Shown here piece by piece: positions 26,545 through 34,346 of a stretch of DNA of 64,000 nt; the first letter of the stretch is position 1, and each line of letters opens with the position of its first letter. The DNA comes from CAVTRI01 sp963737075 (GTDB lineage: Bacteria; Actinomycetota; Acidimicrobiia; Acidimicrobiales; Palsa-688): contig CAVTRI010000002.1 in assembly GCA_963737075.1 (NCBI GenBank), forward strand, positions 1,302,001 to 1,366,000. Reading direction: 5' to 3'. The notes below the pieces were generated by a model. The model was not told where the DNA came from, did not search any database, and worked only from the letters and a program-made list of their open reading frames with translations. Made by a program: the position numbers and the translations under genes.

Positions 26545-27210
26545 GTGGCCGGACCGGGAGTCTTGATCTGCAACGAGTGCGTCGATCTCTCGGTCACCAT
26601 CGCCCCGGGGCTCCGCGCCGTCCGAGACTGGCAAGCTGGGGCCGTGCTGTTCAAGGAGCAGTTTTGGGCGGGCCTGCGGGATGGGTCCCTCACAGTCGCC
26701 TACCGGCGCTGGAAACGTCCGTCTGTCAAGGCCGGAGGCACGCTGGTCAGCCCCGGCGGTCTATTGGCCATCGATTCGGTCGAGGCAGTAGACGACGCCC
26801 AAGTCGATGACGACGCGGCCCGACGGGCTGGTTATGAAGGGCGGAGGGAGCTGTTCGCCAACTTTCGTGGGGATAGTCAGCTATACCGCATACGGTTCCA
26901 TCGCATTGGCGACGATCCTCGAGTGGCCCTGCGTCAGCGCGCGGCGCTGACGGCATCCGAGCGGGGCGTGATCGAGAAAGTGTTGAAGCGCAACGACTGG
27001 GCCGTGCCGTATCTCCAGTTGATACAGAAGTCGCCGGGCATCGTGAGTACAGAGTTGGCCATCGAAGCGGGAGTCGAACGGCTGGTATTCAAACAGCGGG
27101 TCAGACGCCTGAAGGCGCTTGGCCTCACGGAGAGCCTCGAGGTCGGCTACCGGATATCTCCGCGGGGTCAATCCGTGCTGGCCGATCTCGGAACCAAAGA
27201 GCCCCATTGA
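26545..27210 (+). CDS. ASCH-like domain protein with C-terminal winged helix
   Basis: A 221-residue protein. Residues about 33-130 resemble an ASCH (RNA-binding beta-barrel) domain: LFKEQFWAGLRDGSLTVAYR, RRWKRPSVKAGGT, LAIDSVEAV, AARRAGYEGRRELF. The C-terminal 75 residues form a winged helix (IVSTELAIEAGVERLVFKQ, VRRLKALGLTES, GYRISPRGQSVL). The GTG at 26545 touches the VOC stop; GTG 26644 (MLFKEQFW) is an alternative. The first 18 residues, AGPGVLICNECVDL, look exactly like the second half of a ClpX-type zinc finger, with no first Cys pair. It may regulate gene expression together with the VOC gene (inference). Confidence 0.65.
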   Translation: MAGPGVLICNECVDLSVTIAPGLRAVRDWQAGAVLFKEQFWAGLRDGSLTVAYRRWKRPSVKAGGTLVSPGGLLAIDSVEAVDDAQVDDDAARRAGYEGRRELFANFRGDSQLYRIRFHRIGDDPRVALRQRAALTASERGVIEKVLKRNDWAVPYLQLIQKSPGIVSTELAIEAGVERLVFKQRVRRLKALGLTESLEVGYRISPRGQSVLADLGTKEPH

Positions 27211-27228
27211 CACGTGCACCGCCCGAGG

Positions 27229-27828
27229 TCACCAGCGCTCCCACCTCACGACCTCGTCGAGGAGCCGGCGGCCTGTTGGCAACGTGGGCCTGGAGCGCTG
27301 ACCTGGTGTCGGGTGGCCCACTGCAATGGCACCGATGGGTCGATACCCCCGGGGCACGCTCAACGCGTCCATGAGGGCTTTCTCGCCCTGGAAGATCCCG
27401 AAGAACAATGCGCCCAAACCGAGGTCGACCGCGGTGAGCAGGATGAGCATGACGCCGAAGCCGCTGTCGATGTCCCAGTACGGCGCCGGCCAGTGCTCCT
27501 CCCGGGACAGCGGGGTGTGAGCCTTATCGGGCAGGGCGTAGCGGTCGAGGTAGGCCTGCTTGTGGGCCAGCGGGAGGATCACCACCGGAGCCCGGGTCAG
27601 CGGCACTGACTCCGACTCGCCTCGCCACTCCGGCCCGCTCGTCGTCTCCCAGAACATCCGCCGTTGCCCCGGGTCTGTGAGCACGACAAAAGCGAATCCT
27701 TGGCTGAATCCGGCCGACGGGACGCGAGTCGCGTTGGCCACGAGTTGTTCGACAAGCGGGCGGGCGACCGGCTCGTCGGAGAAGTCCCGTACCATCCGCC
27801 GACGGAGCACCACGTGTTGAAACTCCAC
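27229..27828 (-). CDS. Nitroreductase-family FMN oxidoreductase
   Basis: A 199-residue protein of the nitroreductase fold: RRRMVRDFSDEPV gives the FMN-phosphate Arg residues, ATRVPSAGFSQGFAFVVLTD the second FMN contact, and GFGVMLILLTAVDLGLGALFF the dimer-core helix. The C-terminal RGYRPIGAIAVGHP is also typical. It reduces nitro or enone groups with NAD(P)H; the true substrate is unknown. It is transcribed towards the ASCH-like gene and away from the riboswitch-cupin unit. Confidence 0.85.
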   Translation of the reverse strand: MEFQHVVLRRRMVRDFSDEPVARPLVEQLVANATRVPSAGFSQGFAFVVLTDPGQRRMFWETTSGPEWRGESESVPLTRAPVVILPLAHKQAYLDRYALPDKAHTPLSREEHWPAPYWDIDSGFGVMLILLTAVDLGLGALFFGIFQGEKALMDALSVPRGYRPIGAIAVGHPTPGQRSRPTLPTGRRLLDEVVRWERW

Positions 27829-27910
27829 AGTTCCCTCCGTAGCGGGCGAGCCCGGGCGAGCGACATTCGACGGGGCGAGCGCGGCGTCGGCTAGATTACC
27901 GTCGGCCTGT

Positions 27911-27999
27911 AGTCATCAAGAGGACCTGAGGGACCTGGCCCCGTGACAGTCCGGCAACCTGCTTCGAGCAAGGTGCCAATGCCAGGATCGATGATGAGG
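27911..27999 (+). promoter_or_regulatory. SAM-I type (S-box) riboswitch
   Basis: The order and wording of the conserved blocks fit the S-box aptamer: TCATCAAGAGG, then GAGGGACCTGGCCC, GTGACAG, CCGGCAACC, and AAGGTGCCAATGCC. The first helix closes by TCATCA (27913-27918) with TGATGA (27992-27997). S-box RNAs bind S-adenosylmethionine and normally shut off methionine or cysteine genes. The first gene downstream on this strand is a cupin at 28199. No methionine gene or clear remnant lies between. The sequence from 28000 to 28198 holds no other gene that I can see; it may carry the expression platform. Confidence 0.85.
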
Positions 28000-28198
28000 A
28001 GGGATTAGTGGGCGTGCAGTTCGCCGTGCCAGCGGCTTCGTGATTCGACCATGTTTTCGGTGCTCGCACCGGAGTGCCCCGCGTCAAGCGGACCTTGACG
28101 AACCGGCTTCGGCAGAGCGTCAACGCTGGTCAGACGGACGGACCCAAAGCAACCGTGAGAGACCCCCAGTTCAAGACGAGAAGAGGAGAAATCCGCTC

Positions 28199-28579
28199 AT
28201 GGAAGTTCAACACAAGAACCCCACCGCCAAGGGACCAACCGAATGGTTCACCGGCGAAGTGTTCCTCGATGCTGTCGCCCGCGGTCACGGCGAGACACCC
28301 TTAACCGTCGCCTTTGTGCATTTCACGCCCGGCGCCCGCACGGCCTGGCACGCACACTCGGGCGGACAGACTCTCTACGTGACCGAAGGCGAGGGACGAG
28401 TCCAATCCCGTGGCGAGGGCGTCGTCACCATGCGAGCCGGACAGGTCATTGTCACGGCTGCCAACGAATGGCACTGGCACGGCGCCTCCCCCGACCACTT
28501 CATGACCCACTTGGCCGTCACGGAAGGCGACGCCAACTGGGGTGAGCACGTCACGGACGTCGAATACGAAGAGGCGTGA
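28199..28579 (+). CDS. Small cupin protein (hydroxynitrile-lyase-like cupin family)
   Basis: A 126-residue single cupin domain from ATG 28199, with ribosome site AGAGGAG. Metal-ligand motifs are FTPGARTAWHAHSGGQT and EWHWHGA with the C-terminal MTHLAVTEG. The opening KGPTEWFTGEVFLD and overall length resemble the manganese cupin hydroxynitrile lyases (GtHNL-like) and related quercetinase-like cupins. It lies about 200 bases after the SAM riboswitch on the same strand, so it is the apparent controlled gene. Activity is uncertain: cupins of this type also include decarboxylases and dioxygenases. Confidence 0.8.
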   Translation: MEVQHKNPTAKGPTEWFTGEVFLDAVARGHGETPLTVAFVHFTPGARTAWHAHSGGQTLYVTEGEGRVQSRGEGVVTMRAGQVIVTAANEWHWHGASPDHFMTHLAVTEGDANWGEHVTDVEYEEA

Positions 28580-28675
28580 CGGCCCAGACTGAGTCCGTCC
28601 GAATCGATGGCCGAAGGGCGAACGGGGGCTGAGAACGGCCCTGTGTCTCACGGCTTGGGCGTAGCATGCCCGGGC

Positions 28676-30145
28676 GTGGCTGCCCGAATTGCGAAGATCG
28701 GCACCTCCTCCTCCGCTCACGCGTTCGACCTCAACATCGAGAAGGTCCTCGAGCACTGGCCGGTGGCCTTTGCCGTGCGTGAGGTGATCGCCAACGCCCT
28801 CGACGAGCAAGCGCTCACCGCCACGGCGTCGCCGGAGATCGTCAAGTCGGGTGACGGCAAATGGGTGGTACGGGACTTTGGGCGCGGCCTGCGGTATGAG
28901 CACCTGACCCAGAAGGAGAATCCCGAAAAGCTCCGCCATCCCGCCGTCATTGGCCAATTCGGTATCGGACTCAAAGACGCTCTGGCGGTGTTCGACCGCC
29001 GCCAGGTGAGGGTGAGCATCACCTCTCGCCATGCCCAGATCACGACGGCCCCACTGCCGAAGGCCGGATTCCCGGACGTGGTGACGCTGCATGGTGTCGT
29101 CGCCCCATCTCCCGACCCGAGGCTGGTCGGTACGGAGGTACGCCTCGTCGGTGTCAGCGACGCCGACATCGCCGCTGCTATGGGCTTTTTCCTGTGCTTC
29201 AGCGATGCTGCCCCCCTCGAGTCGACCCGCTACGGCCAGGTATTGGGCCCGCCAACATCGGCCGGGCCGGGGCGCATCTTCGTGAAAGGCTTGTTGGTCG
29301 CCGAGGAGCCGGACTTCTTGTTCTCGTACAACATCACGGCCATCAACGCTCCGCTGCGCCGTGCCCTCAACCGTGAGCGCACCAACGTCGGACGCACCGC
29401 CTACAGCGAACGGGTCAAGGAGGTCCTCAAGGAGTGCCGCTCACCGGCAGTTGCCGGCCCGCTCACCGCCGACCTGGCTCGGTTCACCTCGGGTCGGATG
29501 CACGACGAACTTCGCTGGAAGGACGTGGCCGTCCACGCGTGCCGGGTGCTTCAGACCACCGAGAAAGTCCTTTTCGTCACGGTCGGGGAGACGGGGTTGG
29601 CCAGCGTCCGCTACGCCCGCGACGACGGATACCGCGTCATCATCGTCCCCGACGACATCGCCCGCGCCCTGGGCGGGCTCGCCGACCTCAACGGAGAGCC
29701 GATGTTCGATCTTGGCCGCTTCCACGACCACTGGAACGAGAGCTTTTCCTATCATTTCGTCGATCCGGACGCGCTGGAGCCAGCGGAGCGGGCGGTCTAC
29801 GACCTGACCTCCCCGGCCGCCGCACTCGCGGGGGTCGACCTTCGCAGCCATCGGATCACCGTTGCCATCTCTGAGACCACCCGCCTGTCCGAGCGTGGCG
29901 CCGAGGTCGTGGGCGTATGGGAGCCAGCCGAGCGGCGCGTCGTGGTGCGCCGGGACCAGCTGAGCGACGCCGCCCGCTACTGCGGCACGCTGCTGCACGA
30001 GCTGACCCATGCCCTCTTCGGATTCCCTGATCTGACCTTCGAGTTCGAAGAAGCCCTCAGCACCCAGATGGGCACCGTTGCCCACGCCGGTCTCCGGGGG
30101 CCGGCACCCGCTCCAGCGCCGCGTCAGCCTTCTGCGAAGCATTAA
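28676..30145 (+). CDS. GHKL (Hsp90/MutL-type) ATPase fused to a zinc metallopeptidase domain
   Basis: A 489-residue protein from GTG 28676, which follows the hexamer TAGCAT closely; an in-frame ATG at 28607 is an alternative. The N-terminal GHKL ATPase has the N-box REVIANALDEQ, the G1 box VVRDFGRGL and the G2 box GQFGIGLKDAL. Next is a domain with NAPLRRALNRERTNVGR that resembles the S5-like transducer part of such ATPases. The C-terminus carries LLHELTHALFG, a HExxH zinc site, with a downstream Glu in FEEALSTQMG as the likely third ligand. Joining an ATP-driven clamp to a peptidase is unusual. No toxin, nuclease or known defence gene adjoins it. The stop overlaps the convergent YciI-like gene by 4 bases. 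Confidence 0.75.
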   Translation: MAARIAKIGTSSSAHAFDLNIEKVLEHWPVAFAVREVIANALDEQALTATASPEIVKSGDGKWVVRDFGRGLRYEHLTQKENPEKLRHPAVIGQFGIGLKDALAVFDRRQVRVSITSRHAQITTAPLPKAGFPDVVTLHGVVAPSPDPRLVGTEVRLVGVSDADIAAAMGFFLCFSDAAPLESTRYGQVLGPPTSAGPGRIFVKGLLVAEEPDFLFSYNITAINAPLRRALNRERTNVGRTAYSERVKEVLKECRSPAVAGPLTADLARFTSGRMHDELRWKDVAVHACRVLQTTEKVLFVTVGETGLASVRYARDDGYRVIIVPDDIARALGGLADLNGEPMFDLGRFHDHWNESFSYHFVDPDALEPAERAVYDLTSPAAALAGVDLRSHRITVAISETTRLSERGAEVVGVWEPAERRVVVRRDQLSDAARYCGTLLHELTHALFGFPDLTFEFEEALSTQMGTVAHAGLRGPAPAPAPRQPSAKH

Positions 30146-30432
30146 GAATCCCCGACTACCACGTTCCACTGACGGACCCGCCAGTTGGTCACGAGGCCCT
30201 CAGTCACGTAGGGGTCGTCTTGGGCGAACCGTTGAGCCGTCTCGGCCGAGTCAGCGCGGAACACCAGGACGGCGCTATCGGCCGGTTCGCTCACAGCGCC
30301 CGCCAGCAGAAGTTCGCCCTTGTCGTGTGCGTTACGCGCCTTGACGAGGTGGCGTTCCCGCAGCGGGGCCCGGCGCTCGAGGTAGTCGTCGACAAGGTCG
30401 TAGAACAACAGCCAGTACATGGCCACATGCAA
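30142..30432 (-). CDS. YciI-like (YCII family) protein
   Basis: A 96-residue ferredoxin-fold protein: MYWLLFYDLVDDYLERRAP, HLVKARNAHDKGELLLAGAV (in parts), FRADSAETAQRFAQDDPYV and VRQWNVVVG. The His in RERHL and Asp in DDPYV are the usual conserved polar pair. YCII proteins are often found with dehydrogenases or sigma factors, but their reaction is mostly unknown. The start at 30432 is preferred because the core begins there; a second Met lies four residues in. Confidence 0.82.
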   Translation of the reverse strand: MHVAMYWLLFYDLVDDYLERRAPLRERHLVKARNAHDKGELLLAGAVSEPADSAVLVFRADSAETAQRFAQDDPYVTEGLVTNWRVRQWNVVVGDS

Positions 30433-30458
30433 CCATGACCCGGGATGGCAGCGGCGAC

Positions 30459-31310
30459 TCAGCTCTTCGCGATGTACGTCAGCACGTACCAGCCGTACCC
30501 GGCGAGCGCCAGACCGCCGATCACCGCCACCGACATCACGCTGTTGAATAGCCGCCCGTGGCTCGGCTCGGTGAGCCCTTTCGCAGCGAGATCGTTGACC
30601 CGCGCCTGATACGTGTCAGCCTGCCACCAGCGGGGAGCACGACGCCGGTAAGCCCGGCGCTCCGCAAACCAGAGCTGAATGCCGTCGAACACGGGAAAGA
30701 TGGGACGGCAGCAGACGAACGCCACGGCGAAGGCGAGGAGCTTCTGATTCCATTGCGAGGTCCACAGCGGAGCTGTTCTGGCCCATAGGCTCGGGTGCGC
30801 CCCGGAGGCGCTCGTCGCAGACGCGTGAATCTTGAAGGCGCGAAAGAGCCAGTAGAACGCGGTAAAGGTGACAGCGAAGTACGCGGCGGCCATGAGTGGG
30901 GCGAGCAGGACGCGAGGGACGTGCAGTCGCTCCTCCAGCCGCTCGATGGGGCCGCGTCGGCGATGCTTGTAGTGGTTCCAGACCACCGCTTTCGCCAACC
31001 AGCCACCCAGGACACCTTCGGCTACGTTGCGGATGGAGTGGCGCAGGTCGTTGTTCGATACGGTCGTATCCCACCAGTGCTTCAACGTGTAGGTGTGTCC
31101 GCCGATGTGGTAGTGGACCTCGAAGACGAGGTAGTAGAGGGCCACGATGATGAGCGTGCCGATGTGAGCCAGCACCAATGCCAGAACCAACCGCTTGAGC
31201 CTTTGGGCGGACCATCGCAGCGGGTGCCGACCGAAGCGCACCATCGGAGGGGGTAGCTCGATAGGCTGCCGCGCTTCGCGCTGGGTAACAGGAACGTCAG
31301 CAGCAGTCAC
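30459..31310 (-). CDS. Integral membrane protein of unknown function
   Basis: A 283-residue protein with about five hydrophobic segments: LVLALVLAHIGTLIIVALYY, a possible weak one near residue 105, LMAAAYFAVTFTAFYWLF, LLAFAVAFVCCRPIFPVF and SVMSVAVIGGLALAGYGW. Loops are rich in Arg and Lys (HYKHRRRGP, RRAYRRRAPRWW), which gives an inside-positive topology. GTG 31310 is the likely start. I do not recognise a family. It follows the YciI-like gene on the same strand after 26 bases. Confidence 0.6.
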   Translation of the reverse strand: MTAADVPVTQREARQPIELPPPMVRFGRHPLRWSAQRLKRLVLALVLAHIGTLIIVALYYLVFEVHYHIGGHTYTLKHWWDTTVSNNDLRHSIRNVAEGVLGGWLAKAVVWNHYKHRRRGPIERLEERLHVPRVLLAPLMAAAYFAVTFTAFYWLFRAFKIHASATSASGAHPSLWARTAPLWTSQWNQKLLAFAVAFVCCRPIFPVFDGIQLWFAERRAYRRRAPRWWQADTYQARVNDLAAKGLTEPSHGRLFNSVMSVAVIGGLALAGYGWYVLTYIAKS

Positions 31311-31430
31311 GCCGACGCCGCCCTAGGCCTCCGGGAGCCGGTGCGCCCGGCAACATGGATCAGACGTTAGTGCCTCTGACGTTCAAGGTCGCCACCCGTG
31401 AGCGGCGGCCACGACTCGGCGCTGCCAAGG

Positions 31431-31594
31431 GATGCTGACGATAACTTCGCCCTTGGCGTCGTGTATGCCCGGCCGTCGTCGCCCTCGACGAGTTGCTGGA
31501 CCGGTTCCCCGACTGGGAGGTCGATTTCGAGCACGCCGAATTGGATTCCTCGGTTGTTCGAGGCTGGAAGACGCTGCCCACTTTCGTTTGCTGA
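31431..31594 (+). pseudogene. C-terminal remnant of a cytochrome P450 gene
   Basis: In the frame starting at 31472 the sequence reads AVVALDELLDRFPDWEVDF, then SSVVRGWKTLPTFVC and TGA at 31592. This is the usual end of bacterial P450s (helix L followed by the beta-bulge and the RG..xLP strand). Just upstream, one frame away, DNFALGVVYARP sits where the heme loop FGxGxHxCxG should be; the Cys and His are gone. Nothing of the remaining 300-plus residues is visible. The stretch 31311-31682 otherwise holds no gene. Confidence 0.5.
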
Positions 31595-31682
31595 CCGCGG
31601 GTCGCGGGGTGCCCAGCTCCGGAAAGCAGTGTTGATGTCCTGTAGGGGACCCCGATGGGGATCGTCGAACTTGCTTCTCGTG

Positions 31683-32943
31683 TCAGCCGACTGTGCCCGT
31701 CCAGTTGCGGGCGTTACGCATGACCTCCGAGAAGGGCTTGTTCGAATCGAAGCTGGGCTCGCGCGGCAGGCCCAGCACCCGCTCGCCGATGCCGTTGCGC
31801 TGCATCTCGTTGGTCCCTCCGGCGATCGACGACATGCGGCCGTTGAGGTAGGCGACTGAGTACTGCATCCCGTCGGGATCGTCCGGCGGCCAGAAGATCG
31901 CCTCCGGACCGCCGACCTCCAGCGCGATCCGCCCCCTGATGGGAGACAGGGTGCCGGAGGCAAGCTTCCCGTAGGCCGCCAAGGCTGGCTCGGGCGCCCC
32001 CGCCGCCCGCAGGCGAGCAGCAACTCTTTTGAGAAGATGGTGGTAGGCGTAATCGTTGATGTGCGCACGCGCGAGCGCTTGACGTATCTCAGGTTCGTTC
32101 ACCCGTCCCGCCTTGCGGGCCAGCGCCACCAGGTCGGGGGCCAGCTCCCGGGGGTCAGGAGTCGCCGATCGCTCGCCTCCGGCCCCTCGTTCATAGACCA
32201 GCATGGTCTGAGCTACCGACCAGCCCCGGTTGACCTCTCCTATGACGTCATCGTCGGTGACGACCACGTCGTCCAGGAATTCCTCGCAGAACCCAGCCCC
32301 GCCGTTGATTTGCTTGATCTGGCGGATGGTGAGCCCAGGGGCATCGGTCGGTACGGCAAACCAGGTGAGGCCGCGGTGCTTGGGGGCGTTCCAGTCGGTC
32401 CGGGCCAGGCACATACCGAAGTCGGCGTAGTACGCCCCGGTGCTCCAAATCTTGGACCCTTTGATAACCCAGTTGTCACCGTCCCGGGTCGCGGAGGTCC
32501 GGATGCCTGCCAGGTCGGACCCCGCTTCCGGCTCTGAGTAGAACTGGCACCAGATCGCCTCCCCGGAGAGGATCCGGGGCACGTGGCGGGCGAGGAACTC
32601 CGGCGAGGCATGCGACAGCATTGATCTCGCGATGGGCCCGAAGGTCACGGCCCCCGCCCCCCCGAAGTCCGGAGTCACGAAGTGGGCGGCCTCCTCGCTG
32701 AAGACCCGCTCATGCTCCAGAGAGAGACCGCGCCCGCCGTACTCCTTGGGGAATGAGAATCCCGGCGTATCCGGCATCGAACAGCTTCCGCTGCAAACGC
32801 CGGTTCTCAGCGATCTCCTCGGAGGTCTTGTCCTCAGCGAGAATGGACCTCATCGTCACGCCGGTACGGCGTTCGAGATTCGCCTGTAACCACGATCGGG
32901 CTTCTTCTCGGAAGGTCTCGAGATCGAGGTTTTGGTCAATCAA
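31683..32943 (-). pseudogene. Acyl-CoA dehydrogenase, with a single-base frameshift near 32755
   Basis: The N-terminal part starts at TTG 32943 (ribosome site AAAGGA), LIDQNLDLETFREEARSWL, and reaches FDAGYAGIL before leaving frame. In the next frame the protein continues FPKEYGGRGLSLEHER with family motifs WCQFYSEPEAGSDLAGIRT, WVIKGSKIWSTGA and RMSSIAGGTNEMQRNGIGER. One extra base near 32755 explains the break; corrected length is about 419 residues, normal for the family. It lies 14 bases after the next acyl-CoA dehydrogenase gene on the same strand, so the two probably form an alpha2beta2 enzyme like those used for sterol side chains (inference). Confidence 0.8.
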
Positions 32944-32956
32944 AACTCTGTCCTTT

Positions 32957-34093
32957 CTAGATTCCCGACAGTTCGCACAGTCGCTCTCGGTGCCATGAGG
33001 GTGGCCCGTACAGCAGCGAATCCGTGGTAATGCGACGGAGGTAGAGATGCTGATCGTGCTCCCAGGTGTAACCGATACCGCCGAATACCTGGAAGCAGTT
33101 CTGGACCAGTTCGACTCCACAATCGCCGACGAAAGCTTTGGCCATGCTGGCCGCCTGGGGGCCGTAGCCGTCCCAAACTCCGATGGCCTGCGCGGCCGCC
33201 GTCGCCAGCGCCTTGCTCATCTCCAGAAGGAGACTCGTGTCGGCGAGCTGATGCTTGACGGCCTGGAACGAGCCGATCGGCCGGCCGAAGGCGATGCGGT
33301 CCTTGGCGTACTGGACCGTGAGGTTGAATATCTGGCTCATGGCCCCGACGGATTCGGCGACGGTCAGAACACAAGCGATCGCCAGTTGGCGGTCGAGGAA
33401 ATCCGTCGTCTGAGAGGCCGTGCCGATTGCCATATCGACCGACACTTCGGCGCCGTCGCACCGCACCTCGGAGAACCGCCGGCTGATGTCCAGGCCTTCC
33501 ACAGGATCAACGTTGAGTCCCGGCGTATCCGACGGAAGAAGGAACTGGATTGGACCATCGTCTGTTGACGCCGTCACGAGGAGCCAGGCCGGCCTGTCCG
33601 GACCCTCCACAAAGCACTTCGTGCCGCGCACCACATAGCCGTTACCGTGGCGCTCTGCCCGCAGGCCGGTTTCCGGCGTCTGCGTCTGAGCCTCACGGCC
33701 GGCGGGGCCGGATGCCAGCCACGAAGCCGACTCCTCGCCCGCCAGAAGGTTTGGGAGCACCTTCTCCCGCTGCTCGTCGCTCCCTCCAACGGCCAGGGCG
33801 TAGGCCGCTACGTTGGTCCCTACGAAAGACCCGGGTTGGAGCATCCCGCCGCGCTGGTAGGCGATCACGGCAGCGTCCATGACCCCGTTTCCGGAGACAG
33901 TCCCCCCGCCCGCCTCTTCCGGTACCAACATGGCGAACCAGCCGAGCTCGCCGGCTCGACGGCGGTAATCCGCCGCGTAGGCCGGGTCGTCGTAGGCGCG
34001 CGCCCTGACCTGGGTCAGCGGGCAAACGTCCTCGATGAAGCGCGCCGATGCCTCGGACAGCATCGCCTGGTCCTGAGTCAGATCAATATCCAC
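32957..34093 (-). CDS. Acyl-CoA dehydrogenase (partner subunit)
   Basis: A 378-residue acyl-CoA dehydrogenase-like flavoprotein: IDLTQDQAMLSEASARFIED, MLVPEEAGGG, YVVRGTKCFVEG, and the C-terminal VQYAKDRIAFGRPIGSFQAV, KHQLAD and FGGIGYTWEHDQHLYLRR. The GGIGYTWEHD ending is typical of one subunit of heteromeric actinobacterial FadE enzymes. It starts the two-gene unit, with the second subunit following after 14 bases. It should oxidise an acyl-CoA to the enoyl-CoA with transfer of electrons to ETF. Substrate unknown. Confidence 0.88.
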   Translation of the reverse strand: MDIDLTQDQAMLSEASARFIEDVCPLTQVRARAYDDPAYAADYRRRAGELGWFAMLVPEEAGGGTVSGNGVMDAAVIAYQRGGMLQPGSFVGTNVAAYALAVGGSDEQREKVLPNLLAGEESASWLASGPAGREAQTQTPETGLRAERHGNGYVVRGTKCFVEGPDRPAWLLVTASTDDGPIQFLLPSDTPGLNVDPVEGLDISRRFSEVRCDGAEVSVDMAIGTASQTTDFLDRQLAIACVLTVAESVGAMSQIFNLTVQYAKDRIAFGRPIGSFQAVKHQLADTSLLLEMSKALATAAAQAIGVWDGYGPQAASMAKAFVGDCGVELVQNCFQVFGGIGYTWEHDQHLYLRRITTDSLLYGPPSWHRERLCELSGI

Positions 34094-34346
34094 GGGTCAC
34101 CCTCGCTTCGTCGGTCACGGATCCCCTTTACCTCGGTCAGTACCTCTACCAGCATCGCTGGACTTCCGACTCGGCCTGTGCGATCGCCGATCGTAATGCG
34201 GGCTTGGCGGTGTTCCCGGTGGCGGTCTTCGGAAGCTGGGCACGCACAGCTCACCTAGCTGCCCGACTATATGCCCGCAGGCGTATGTCGCCGCTGGGTC
34301 CATGCCAGCCGGCGGTGGACTACCCCGGTAGGGTCGGGAAGTTGCG

